Part shown: in pieces, positions 27,284 to 34,742 of the stretch
How positions within the stretch are numbered: position 1 is the first letter of the stretch
Layout: every line of letters starts with the position of its first letter
Source of the DNA: Paenibacillus sp. R14(2021)
GTDB lineage: Bacteria; Bacillota; Bacilli; Paenibacillales; Paenibacillaceae
Length of the DNA stretch: 64,000 bases
Assembly: GCF_019431355.1 (NCBI RefSeq)
Contig: NZ_CP080269.1
Location: 4,645,001 to 4,709,000 of the forward strand
Direction of reading: 5' to 3'
Notes under the pieces: model-generated
What the model saw: only the letters and a program-made list of their open reading frames with translations
Told to the model about the DNA's origin: nothing
The model's database searches: none
Program-made: the position numbers and the translations under genes

Positions 27284-28180
27284 ATGAGCTTGCTGCAATT
27301 TACGGTTCCTCCGCTTCCGCACTATATGCTCTGCGGCTTAGCGGATTACGGCATCGGGGGGCGTCACGTCAACCGCCGAAACATCGAGGTGTTCGATCTG
27401 CTTGTCGTTCGGGAAGGCTGCCTCTTCTTGGGCGAGGAGGACCGAACCTACGAGGTCGGCGAAGGGTGTGCGCTCATTCTGAGACCGGACAGCTACCACT
27501 ACGGAACGCAGGGCTGCGACAGCTACACCTCCTACTACTGGCTTCATTTTCAGACGATGGGGAGCTGGTCCGTGACGGAGACGGAGCTTCCGCGGCAAGG
27601 GCAGGAGGGGCTGGAGCCATACGATGAGATGAACACCAAGGCGCTCTGGTCTTACGAAACCCACACGTTTCAGATTCAAGTGCCGCAGTTTGCCAAGCTG
27701 CTGCATCCCGGCAAGGTCGACGAATTGCTGGGGCAGCTCATTCAGCTGAACCAGAGCTTCTACTCCAGCAGCGCGAAGTGGAGCCAGCAGGCGCTCTTCC
27801 AAGAGCTGCTGCGCCAGCTGTCCTTATCCATGGCCGGGGAAGAGTCTTCGCCGGCTGCCGCTTGCGCGGAGCAGGCCGCGGCCTATATGCGCAAGCATTA
27901 CCGAGAACCCGTCACCGCGCAGCAGCTGGGCGAGCAGTTGAATTTTCACCCCGTCTATATCGCTCGCTGCATGCAGCGGGTATACGGCTGCGCGCCGATG
28001 GAATATTTGCTGCATCACCGAATCGAGCAGGCGAAGCTGCTGCTGCTTCAAACGGATTACGCGGTCACTCGGATCGCGGAGGAGGTCGGCTTCAACCAAG
28101 CTGCCTACTTCACGTCCTGCTTTACACGAATCGAAGGCATCTCGCCGCGCAGATACCGGCAGCGGTTCGCTTACGGCTAA
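27284..28180 (+). CDS. AraC-family transcriptional regulator
   Basis: This 298-residue protein has a cupin-type N-terminal sensor (FDLLVVREGCLFLGEE near residue 34, then EGCALILRPDSYHYGTQ) and a C-terminal AraC domain with TAQQLGEQLNFHPVYIARCM near 213, VTRIAEEVGFNQAAYFTSCF near 262 and EGISPRRYRQRF. AAGGAGTG lies eight bases before the ATG chosen. It is divergent from the MATE gene and is likely to regulate it, itself, or distant sugar genes; nothing in the sequence decides between these. Confidence 0.9.
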   Translation: MSLLQFTVPPLPHYMLCGLADYGIGGRHVNRRNIEVFDLLVVREGCLFLGEEDRTYEVGEGCALILRPDSYHYGTQGCDSYTSYYWLHFQTMGSWSVTETELPRQGQEGLEPYDEMNTKALWSYETHTFQIQVPQFAKLLHPGKVDELLGQLIQLNQSFYSSSAKWSQQALFQELLRQLSLSMAGEESSPAAACAEQAAAYMRKHYREPVTAQQLGEQLNFHPVYIARCMQRVYGCAPMEYLLHHRIEQAKLLLLQTDYAVTRIAEEVGFNQAAYFTSCFTRIEGISPRRYRQRFAYG

Positions 28181-28309
28181 GCGGACTGCTGTACAGCTTC
28201 TGCAGCATCGCTCCATCTTGCCTCGTGGTGCGTCTTCTGGACGCAGCAAGAAGACCCGCCAACCGCGAAAATTAACCGCAGTTGACGGGCCTTAGCTGTT
28301 AGCCAGGAT

Positions 28310-28753
28310 TTATTTGCCGTTGAATGCTTTAAGCATCCAAGTGTGCTTCTCGAGCGATTTGTGGATGGCAAGCAGCAGATCCCCGGTCGTTTCGTCGCCG
28401 CTTTCCTGTGCCGCTTCCATGCCTTCCTTCAGCTCGGCGGCCACGTTCGTGAAGTCTCGAATGAGCGTATTGACCATCTCTGGGGCGGTTTCCTTGCCCG
28501 TTGCTTCTTTCACGCTGGAGTATTCGAGGTACTCCGCCATGGTGGCATACGGAGAGCCGCCGATCGTTAGCAGCCGCTCTGCGATGTCATCGACATGCAG
28601 CGTCGCTTCCTCGTAGAGCTCCTGGAATTTCACATGCAGCGTGAAGAACTGGTTCCCCTTTACATACCAATGGTAGTTATGCAGCTTAATGTAGAGCACG
28701 CTCCACGTCGAGATTTGTTTGTTCAGGATCGATTGCAGTTTAATTGCCGTCAT
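28310..28753 (-). CDS. dps: Dps-like ferritin (mini-ferritin)
   Basis: The 147-residue four-helix protein has the Dps ferroxidase signature LHNYHWYVKGNQFFTLH near residue 24 (ligand His) and HVDDIAERLLTIGGSP near 54 (ligand Asp and Glu), so both halves of the intersubunit iron site are present. Dps forms dodecamers that oxidise and store iron with hydrogen peroxide and protect DNA. GAAGGAG precedes the ATG. A promoter and a Fur/PerR-type palindrome lie about 215-270 bases upstream (28968-29020), suggesting iron- or peroxide-dependent control with a long leader. Confidence 0.93.
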   Translation of the reverse strand: MTAIKLQSILNKQISTWSVLYIKLHNYHWYVKGNQFFTLHVKFQELYEEATLHVDDIAERLLTIGGSPYATMAEYLEYSSVKEATGKETAPEMVNTLIRDFTNVAAELKEGMEAAQESGDETTGDLLLAIHKSLEKHTWMLKAFNGK

Positions 28754-28967
28754 GATTAAACACTCCTTCGGAATAAAATAGTGAAAAACGCATCCGTCTG
28801 CTTGTCAACTTCCACAGCCTGCTCCTGCGTCGTGTTTCATGCGGATCATCATGCTCGCGCTCGCCAGGTATCCCGTTTATTTTGCCGAGGAGCTTGGTGA
28901 AATAATCACGCTTCTTGTAACTAGGACTGCTCTTCCTCTTATTAACCGCTGTCTGTTGTGTTGAACC

Positions 28968-29020
28968 TTAATAATAACTATTATTAAATTAAAATTATTA
29001 TAAATAAGAACAAATGTCAA
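28968..29020 (-). promoter_or_regulatory. Probable dps promoter with Fur/PerR-like palindrome
   Basis: On the minus strand TTGACA (29020-29015) is followed after 17 bases by TAATTT (28997-28992). Immediately downstream at 28987-28968 is TTAATAATA-AC-TATTATTAA on the plus strand, a 9+9 bp inverted repeat resembling the TTATAATNATTATAA boxes bound by PerR and Fur in Firmicutes. It would overlap the transcription start. The leader to dps would be about 230 bases. The alternative is a plus-strand operator for the gene at 29085. Confidence 0.5.
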
Positions 29021-29084
29021 GTCCCATTGCTTCTCGTTCGTTCCGATGCTACGTTTACATTCAGTAGGATGGAGGCGCATCGAT

Positions 29085-29699
29085 ATGAAAATTGTTGTAT
29101 TCGGCGCAAGCGGGGGCACTGGCAAGCAAGTGGTGCAGCAGGCACTGGAGCAGGGCTATGCCGTGACGGCCTTCGTCCGCTCGCTTCGGAAGCTTGATCT
29201 CGAGCACCAGGGCTTGTCGATTATTCAAGGCGACGCGCGCGATGAAGCTGCAGTTGCGCAGGCGATAGCGGGTCAAGATGCTGTCATCTCCTGTCTGGGC
29301 AGGCGTAGGTTTGGGCGAACGATGGAGCTTTCGGAAATGGCGGCCTGCATTATTGCCGGCATGAAGCGGCATGGCGTATTGCGCATCGGCTACGTGGCTT
29401 CCGCAGGGATCCATAAAGAAATTCCCGGCCTCCCCGGTTTGCTCGCACGGATTGTGCTGTGCCATGTGCTTGCCGATCATCGCTGCGCCGTGGACGCGCT
29501 GGCGGCAAGCGGTCTGAACTGGACGGTTGCACGCCCGGTGCAGCTCGTCGGCGGCAGGCTCAAGGGCGATTACAAGGAAGCCAGGCAAGGGGTGCCCACG
29601 GGCGAGTCGCGAATTTCCCGGGCAGATGTTGCTCATTTTCTGCTGCGAACCTTAACAGATTCGACGTACAGCAGGCAGTCTGTCGGACTGACGTATTAA
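29085..29699 (+). CDS. NAD(P)-binding SDR-like protein (NmrA/YwnB type)
   Basis: The 204-residue protein starts with MKIVVFGASGGTGKQVVQQA, an atypical Rossmann GASGGTG loop of the NAD(P)H-binding NmrA-like family. LSIIQGDARDEAAVAQAIAGQDAVISCLG near residue 47 and IGYVASAG near 105 follow the family pattern. Members include sugar-epimerase relatives and redox sensors; the catalytic YxxxK is not present, so a dehydrogenase role is doubtful. ATGGAGGC precedes the ATG. It stands between dps and galU without tight coupling. Confidence 0.82.
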   Translation: MKIVVFGASGGTGKQVVQQALEQGYAVTAFVRSLRKLDLEHQGLSIIQGDARDEAAVAQAIAGQDAVISCLGRRRFGRTMELSEMAACIIAGMKRHGVLRIGYVASAGIHKEIPGLPGLLARIVLCHVLADHRCAVDALAASGLNWTVARPVQLVGGRLKGDYKEARQGVPTGESRISRADVAHFLLRTLTDSTYSRQSVGLTY

Positions 29700-29777
29700 C
29701 GGTGGTCACAATTGGAGATTGTATAAATCAGGGCAAAATGGCAAAAACAGAATAGAAGAGAGAAGGCGAAAACGGCA

Positions 29778-30653
29778 ATGACTGCGAAAAGGGTTCGCAA
29801 GGCTATTATACCGGCGGGAGGGCTTGGCACGAGGTTTCTTCCGGCAACGAAGGCGCAGCCGAAGGAAATGCTGCCGCTCATTGATAAACCGGCCATTCAA
29901 TATATCGTGGAGGAAGCGGCTGCTTCCGGCATTGAAAGCATCATGATCGTCACCGGGCGTAACAAGCGGGCGATCGAAGATCATTTTGATAAGTCCTTCG
30001 AGCTGGAGGCAGAGCTTGAAGCGCGTCAGAGCGAGGAGATGCTGGAGCTTGTGCAGCGCATCTCGCATCTAGCGGAAATCGTGTATATTCGTCAGGGCCA
30101 GGCGCTGGGGCTTGGTCACGCCGTTCTTTGCGCGCGCAGCTTCGTGGAGGATGAACCGTTCGCGGTGCTGCTTGGCGATGATATTTTGCAATCGGAGCCG
30201 CCCTGCCTGTCGCAAATGATCCGCATGTATCACGAGCGACAATCGTCAGTGGTTGCGGTGATGGAGGTACCGTGGGATCAGACGCACAAATACGGGATTG
30301 TAGACCTGGCGCCGGGCGGCAACGGACTGCTGCGGGGATTAATCGAGAAACCGTCCCCTGGGGAAGCGCCGTCCAACTTAGCGGTCGTGGGCCGTTATGT
30401 GCTGGAGCCGGCTATATTCCGGCTGCTGGCGGAAGCCAAGCCGGGCAAGGGCGGTGAAATTCAGCTGACGGATAGTCTGCAGCGGCTCAATATGAGCCAG
30501 CCGATTACGGCTTTTCGGTTTGACGGACGCAGGTACGATGTAGGCGATAAGCTGGGCTTCGTTCAAGCGACCATCGATCTTGCGCTGCGACGTGAGGATT
30601 TGGCGGCTGACGTGCGCCGATATATGGAAGAGCGGCTAAACGGCGGCGGTTAG
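29778..30653 (+). CDS. galU: UTP--glucose-1-phosphate uridylyltransferase
   Basis: The 291-residue enzyme has the nucleotidyltransferase signature KAIIPAGGLGTRFLPATKA near residue 6 and PKEMLPLIDKPAIQY near 27, then LGHAVLCARSFV near 112 and FAVLLGDDIL near 128 with the metal-binding aspartate. It makes UDP-glucose for cell-wall glycans, glycolipids and trehalose or galactose routes (called GtaB in Bacillus). The product could also feed the surface-glycan region at 44-63 kb. GAGAGAAGG lies before the ATG. The lipoprotein gene downstream begins almost at once, which suggests co-transcription. Confidence 0.94.
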   Translation: MTAKRVRKAIIPAGGLGTRFLPATKAQPKEMLPLIDKPAIQYIVEEAAASGIESIMIVTGRNKRAIEDHFDKSFELEAELEARQSEEMLELVQRISHLAEIVYIRQGQALGLGHAVLCARSFVEDEPFAVLLGDDILQSEPPCLSQMIRMYHERQSSVVAVMEVPWDQTHKYGIVDLAPGGNGLLRGLIEKPSPGEAPSNLAVVGRYVLEPAIFRLLAEAKPGKGGEIQLTDSLQRLNMSQPITAFRFDGRRYDVGDKLGFVQATIDLALRREDLAADVRRYMEERLNGGG

Positions 30654-30686
30654 TTGGAATTGATGAAGGCGAGGATAGAACGAACC

Positions 30687-31658
30687 ATGAAGCGGATACT
30701 ACAGGTACAATTCAAGAAGAAGCGTGCGTTCACCTTAACGGCGGCTGTTATATTATCGCTGGCCATCGTTGCAGCGGGGTGCAAATATTCGCGTCCGGCT
30801 GTGAACGATGCGGGAGACGAAGCTGCGTCCGCAATGCAATTGCAGTCTCACGGCCATGCGCATGAGGATATGCCCGGTATGGATATGAGCGATATGGATA
30901 TGTCCGGTATGGAGATGGATGCGAGTTCAGGCGCAGTGGATGGCGCGTCATGGGCCTGGCCTTCGGGACAGCCGCAGGCCGGTACGCCTTCGAAGCTTCG
31001 CATTACGTTGACCGATGCAAAGGGGAAGCCGGATGCCGGACTTCAAATCAGCCACGAAAAGAAGCTGCATCTGATCATTGTCAGCCGCGGACTGTCGACG
31101 TTCATGCATTTGCATCCTGTAGAGACTGCGCATCGCGGCGTGTTCGAGCTGCCGGTTACGTTTGCGGCGGCGGGGTCGTACAAGCTGATTGCCGACTTCA
31201 AGCCGAAAGGCGGGGAGCAGCAATGGCAGAGCAAATGGGTGCAGGTAGGCGGAAGCAAGGGCGCCGTCAAGCCGCCGCAGACGGAGCCGATGCTGGTCGT
31301 CGATAAGAAGCTGGTGCAGGTTTCCGAGGGCATGAAGATCAGCTTGTCTTTCGAATCGGAGCCGCGGTCGGGCGAGGCGGCTACGCTTCAGTTTTCCTTT
31401 GCCGACAGCGGCAGCGGGGAGCCGGTAAGCGACTTACAGCCTTATCTGGGCTCGGTCGGCCATGTCGTGATTATGGATGCCGAGGCTCGTCAATACTTGC
31501 ATGTTCACGCTATGGGGGAGGCGGAGCACGGGCCGATCGCCCAGTTCCGTGCCGTATTTCCGAAGCCTGGATTGTATAAGATATGGGGGCAGTTTCAGCG
31601 AAACAACCGCGTGGCCACCGTTCCTTTCGTCATTCAAGTAACAGAACGGCAAAAATGA
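30687..31658 (+). CDS. Met/His-rich lipoprotein with YtkA-like domains
   Basis: The product (323 residues from this ATG) has a basic N-terminus, a hydrophobic stretch and a lipobox ending VAAGC near residue 31, so it is a membrane-anchored lipoprotein. Next comes a segment with HGHAHEDMPGMDMSDMDM and more Met/Asp/His (residues 60-85), typical of copper or silver binding. The C-terminal part has two Ig-like regions with HLIIVSRGLSTFMHLHP near 135 and VVIMDAEARQYLHVHAMGE near 270, as in YtkA/FixH-like secreted proteins. A copper-related role is inferred. ATG at 30663 is an alternative start; neither has a strong ribosome site. Confidence 0.8.
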   Translation: MKRILQVQFKKKRAFTLTAAVILSLAIVAAGCKYSRPAVNDAGDEAASAMQLQSHGHAHEDMPGMDMSDMDMSGMEMDASSGAVDGASWAWPSGQPQAGTPSKLRITLTDAKGKPDAGLQISHEKKLHLIIVSRGLSTFMHLHPVETAHRGVFELPVTFAAAGSYKLIADFKPKGGEQQWQSKWVQVGGSKGAVKPPQTEPMLVVDKKLVQVSEGMKISLSFESEPRSGEAATLQFSFADSGSGEPVSDLQPYLGSVGHVVIMDAEARQYLHVHAMGEAEHGPIAQFRAVFPKPGLYKIWGQFQRNNRVATVPFVIQVTERQK

Positions 31659-31675
31659 ATAGAAGCTGATGCTGC

Positions 31676-31718
31676 AAGCCGTTTGCAGGGTGGAGATGCC
31701 CTGTGAACGGCTTTTTTA
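31676..31718 (+). terminator. Intrinsic terminator after the lipoprotein gene
   Basis: AAGCCGTT-TG-CAGGG pairs with CCCTG-TG-AACGGCTT, followed by TTTTTT. The remainder of the gap to 31943 contains an open frame without a usable start (about 31857-31980), which I do not call a gene. Confidence 0.9.
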
Positions 31719-31943
31719 TGCTGCAGTTAACACGTTGTTTTCGGCAGATGCGCCTTCGTGCCACGGCAAACGTGCGAATTGTTCCCCGATGATGCGGGAA
31801 GAGGTGCTTTATGTACGTATAAGTTGAAGTTGGCGGCACGTGAGCTTACAGCAGACATGGCTTCCCGGGACTCGTTGCAGGCACGGTGATCGCAGTCGGA
31901 AATGTGGATGCGCACGCGGCGGAGCACTCATTCATAGCAAATC

Positions 31944-31979
31944 AAGAAAGTCCGCAGCGGGATGGCTGCGGACTTTCTT
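31944..31979 (-). terminator. Intrinsic terminator of the heptad-repeat gene
   Basis: A perfect 15-bp inverted repeat (AAGAAAGTCCGCAGC and its complement) with a 6-base loop lies three bases after the stop codon at 31982. The T stretch is short on the minus strand. Confidence 0.75.
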
Positions 31980-31981
31980 AT

Positions 31982-32869
31982 TTATTGCTGCTCTTCTTCC
32001 TCAAGGCGCTGCAGTTGTTCGAAATTGTTCTCGACTTGCTCGGCGAGCAGCGGAGCATACTCTTCCTCTCCGCGCGGACCGGTCACGACGAGCTGGAGCC
32101 CTACGACATCGCCTCTATGAACCGGAAGATACAGCAAGGTCTGCGGAATCGGACGGCCGTTGAGCCGCAGAATCGTGTCCACGTTACCTGCGATGAAGAC
32201 GCCATTTACAGAAATGATACGGCCGTTATTGCTGAAGCGAACAACGCCTGTCAATGCAAGCGCCTGGCCAATGCTCATGCGCGGGAAGTGCCTGATCGCA
32301 TATGAATTGGTTACCCATGGGAAGAAGCGTCCGCCATTGATGATGACCGTTACGAATCCGCCGGGACCGCCAGGGAATCCGCCGGGTCCTCCCGGGAATC
32401 CGCCGGGACCGCCAGGGAATCCGCCGGGACCGCCAGGGAATCCGCCGGGACCGCCAGGGAATCCGCCGGGTCCGCCCGGAAAGCCGCCGGGACCGCCAGG
32501 GAATCCGCCGGGACCGCCAGGGAATCCGCCAGGACCACCCGGGAATCCACCGGGTCCACCGGGGAATCCGCCGGGACCGCCAGGGAATCCGCCGGGACCG
32601 CCAGGGAATCCACCGGGCCCGCCAGGGAATCCACCAGGCCCGCCGGGACCTCCGCCGGGTCCGCCAGGCCCGCCAGGGAATCCGCCAGGCCCGCCGGGTC
32701 CGCCAGGCCCGCCGGGACCTCCGCCGGGTCCGCCGGGACCTCCGCCGGGTCCACCAGGCCCGCCCGGTCCGCCAGGAAACATCCCCCGGGGCCCTTGGCA
32801 GCCGCAGTCCGCCTTCCGGTCATAATAACCGGCGGGCGCGCCGGGAATGTACGTATAATGATTGCTCAT
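31982..32869 (-). CDS. Gly/Pro heptad-repeat protein with a conserved-looking C-terminal domain
   Basis: The 295-residue protein has a short head (MSNHYTYIPGAPAGYYDRKA, with a CGC motif near residue 23), then GGP-rich sequence from about 33 to 65, then about 14 copies of FPGGPGG to about residue 165, and a 125-residue tail with INGGRFFPWVTNSYAIRHF and several strands. No signal peptide or membrane segment is present. The repeat is a heptad, so it does not keep the Gly-X-Y register of collagen. Exosporium or spore-coat filaments of Bacillus relatives use collagen-like repeats, and a coat role is possible but not shown. AAAGGAGATC precedes the ATG. I do not recognise the tail; it contains a VRFSNNGRIISVNGVF stretch. 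Confidence 0.8.
   Translation of the reverse strand: MSNHYTYIPGAPAGYYDRKADCGCQGPRGMFPGGPGGPGGPGGGPGGPGGGPGGPGGPGGPGGFPGGPGGPGGGPGGPGGFPGGPGGFPGGPGGFPGGPGGFPGGPGGFPGGPGGFPGGPGGFPGGPGGFPGGPGGFPGGPGGFPGGPGGFPGGPGGFPGGPGGFPGGPGGFVTVIINGGRFFPWVTNSYAIRHFPRMSIGQALALTGVVRFSNNGRIISVNGVFIAGNVDTILRLNGRPIPQTLLYLPVHRGDVVGLQLVVTGPRGEEEYAPLLAEQVENNFEQLQRLEEEEQQ
32356..32812. repeat. 21-bp tandem repeats coding FPGGPGG, plus GGP triplets
   Basis: The coding DNA holds about 14 near-identical 21-bp units between about 32356 and 32640 and less regular 9- to 12-bp GGP units to about 32790. Synonymous changes are sparse (GGA/GGT/GGC, CCG/CCA), so the units probably expanded recently by slippage or unequal crossing over. 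Confidence 0.9.
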
Positions 32870-33166
32870 GCATTGATCTCCTTTTCCGTAGCAAGGATGG
32901 GTGAATATCTCGGTTTAGTGTATGCGGCATAAGCCTATCCGGTGTTCCATTTTCCAAACGTCAATACAAACTGTGCATATTTTCGCTATAGATATGAAAA
33001 GGCGGAAGGGTACTGCAATGGAATATGAATATCAGCCACATCATCCTTCATGCCCGGCATTTAGCTTGTATGACCACCGTCGTGGAAATTAAAGGAAGGC
33101 CAAATCGCTTTCCCGATTTCGGTTATAATGTACCTATTATTTTCGGCTGGATGAGGGGGACAGGAA

Positions 33167-34735
33167 TTGTCGATTTACTGCAAGCTGCTGATCGTCGACG
33201 ACGAGGCATTGATTAGGCAAGGCATCAAGCATTACATGAATTGGGAACAGGAAGGCTTCCAGATTATCGGGGAGGCGTCGAATGGAAAAGAAGCGCTGGC
33301 GCTCATCGAAGAGCTGCAGCCGCATATCGTGCTGACGGATCTCGTGATGCCCGTCATGGACGGCGAAGAGCTGACGCGCCGAATCAAGCTGCATCATCCG
33401 GAGATCGAAGTGATTGTCCTGAGCAGCTTCGGAGACTTCGATTACGTACGTTCGACCTTTCAAAGCGGCGTCCGCGATTATATTCTGAAGCCGAAGCTCG
33501 ACACCGGACATCTGCTGAGCGCCCTGAAGTCGGTAGCCGAGACCATTCCTTCGCTGCAAGCCGGCGGGGGCGGGGGCAAGCATGGCCCATCGGTGAAGAA
33601 CGTGCTCGAGAAGCTGCTGTCCGGCTACGGAATCGAGGATACGCATGCCGGCGCTGAGCTGGCGGAAGCTTTCCCTCACCGTATGTTTTGTCTGCTTGGC
33701 TTGGATTTGCGTGGAAGAACGGTAACGAAGCAGGAGATCGGTGATATACGCCAGCGGATGACGGAAGAACTCGACAAGCAGGTGCAGTACGCCCATCAGT
33801 TTGTCTACCATAGCCTTACAACGGACACCGCCATGATTGTGGTGCTGTTCAATCTGGACTACCCAATTCTAAGCTTGATGCCGTTCTGGGCCAGAACGAT
33901 GGCGGACGCGCTTGGTCGGCCGGATATGGAAGCGGCGGTCATCGTCAGCGAGCCCTTCTCGGAATTAACGCGCCTGGAGCCGGTTTACAAAAAAAGCCTG
34001 CTGAAATTAATGGATTACGCGTTCTATTTCCCCCGCAAGAAGCTGCTTGTGTACAACGAGCTTCCAGAGCCGCCGCAGGCCCCGGAGCCGTTTGATCTAA
34101 ACCGATTTACCGAGGCGTTCAAACGGGAGCGATTCGATGCGGCATTCGGTTATTTGCGCGACTATATGGAGTCGTATAAGGCGGATTACACGACGGACGT
34201 GTTCGCGTACAAGTCGTTTCTTAACAACCTGATGTTCAACATTACCGTGCTGCTTGGTAATATGGGATACGACATCGCGACGCTCGAGAGCAAGAAATAC
34301 GATTATTTCAAAGCAATCGAAGAATCCCGGAACGCCGTCGCGGCGGCGGAACTGCTGAATGCGTTCGTGGCGGAGGCGAGGCAATGCATCGCGGACAAGT
34401 CCGAGCTGGCCGGCAACGCCAATATGAAGCGGCTGCTCGATTATATTCAGGCGCATTATGCCGAGCCGCTGAATTTAACGGAGATGGCCAAGCATTTTCA
34501 TTTCAACCCTTCGTATCTGTCGAGCTACTTTTCCTCGCATCATAATGAAGGGTTCGTCGACTACCTGCACCGCGTTCGGCTGGAGAAGGCCGAGGAGCTG
34601 CTGCGGGCCGGCGAAACCTCGATTTCGGAAATCAGCGGCATGGTTGGCTATTCCGATCACAGCTATTTTTGCAAAGTGTTTAAGAAGCACACCGGCTTAT
34701 CGCCAAGCCGCTACCGGCAGCAAACCATGAGATGA
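33167..34735 (+). CDS. YesN-type response regulator (REC + AraC HTH)
   Basis: The 522-residue protein has a receiver domain with KLLIVDDEALIRQG near residue 7, the phospho-acceptor Asp in VLTDLVMPVMDGEEL near 58, and ILKPKLDTGHL near 106; a long central linker; and a C-terminal AraC DNA-binding domain with LNLTEMAKHFHFNPSYLSSYF near 437 and SISEISGMVGYSDHSYFCKVF near 485. It is the partner of the histidine kinase encoded next, and together they should control the ABC importer and beta-galactosidase downstream in response to an extracellular sugar. The start is TTG with AGGGGGACAGG before it. A TATAAT at 33124-33129 may be its -10. Confidence 0.92.
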   Translation: MSIYCKLLIVDDEALIRQGIKHYMNWEQEGFQIIGEASNGKEALALIEELQPHIVLTDLVMPVMDGEELTRRIKLHHPEIEVIVLSSFGDFDYVRSTFQSGVRDYILKPKLDTGHLLSALKSVAETIPSLQAGGGGGKHGPSVKNVLEKLLSGYGIEDTHAGAELAEAFPHRMFCLLGLDLRGRTVTKQEIGDIRQRMTEELDKQVQYAHQFVYHSLTTDTAMIVVLFNLDYPILSLMPFWARTMADALGRPDMEAAVIVSEPFSELTRLEPVYKKSLLKLMDYAFYFPRKKLLVYNELPEPPQAPEPFDLNRFTEAFKRERFDAAFGYLRDYMESYKADYTTDVFAYKSFLNNLMFNITVLLGNMGYDIATLESKKYDYFKAIEESRNAVAAAELLNAFVAEARQCIADKSELAGNANMKRLLDYIQAHYAEPLNLTEMAKHFHFNPSYLSSYFSSHHNEGFVDYLHRVRLEKAEELLRAGETSISEISGMVGYSDHSYFCKVFKKHTGLSPSRYRQQTMR

Positions 34736-34742
34736 GCGAGTG

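Noticed and set aside
28254-28291. Terminator between AraC and dps
   Set aside because: CCCGCCAACCGCG and its partner form a stem with mismatches, but no T run follows on either strand, so I do not list it as a terminator.
31886-32305. Open frame overlapping the end of the heptad-repeat gene
   Set aside because: It crosses the terminator hairpin and runs antisense to the repeat protein tail; no start signal.
32160-32825. Plus-strand open frame coding PPGNPPGPPG repeats
   Set aside because: It is the complement of the glycine/proline repeat gene and lacks a ribosome site; the minus-strand frame has a proper start, head and tail.
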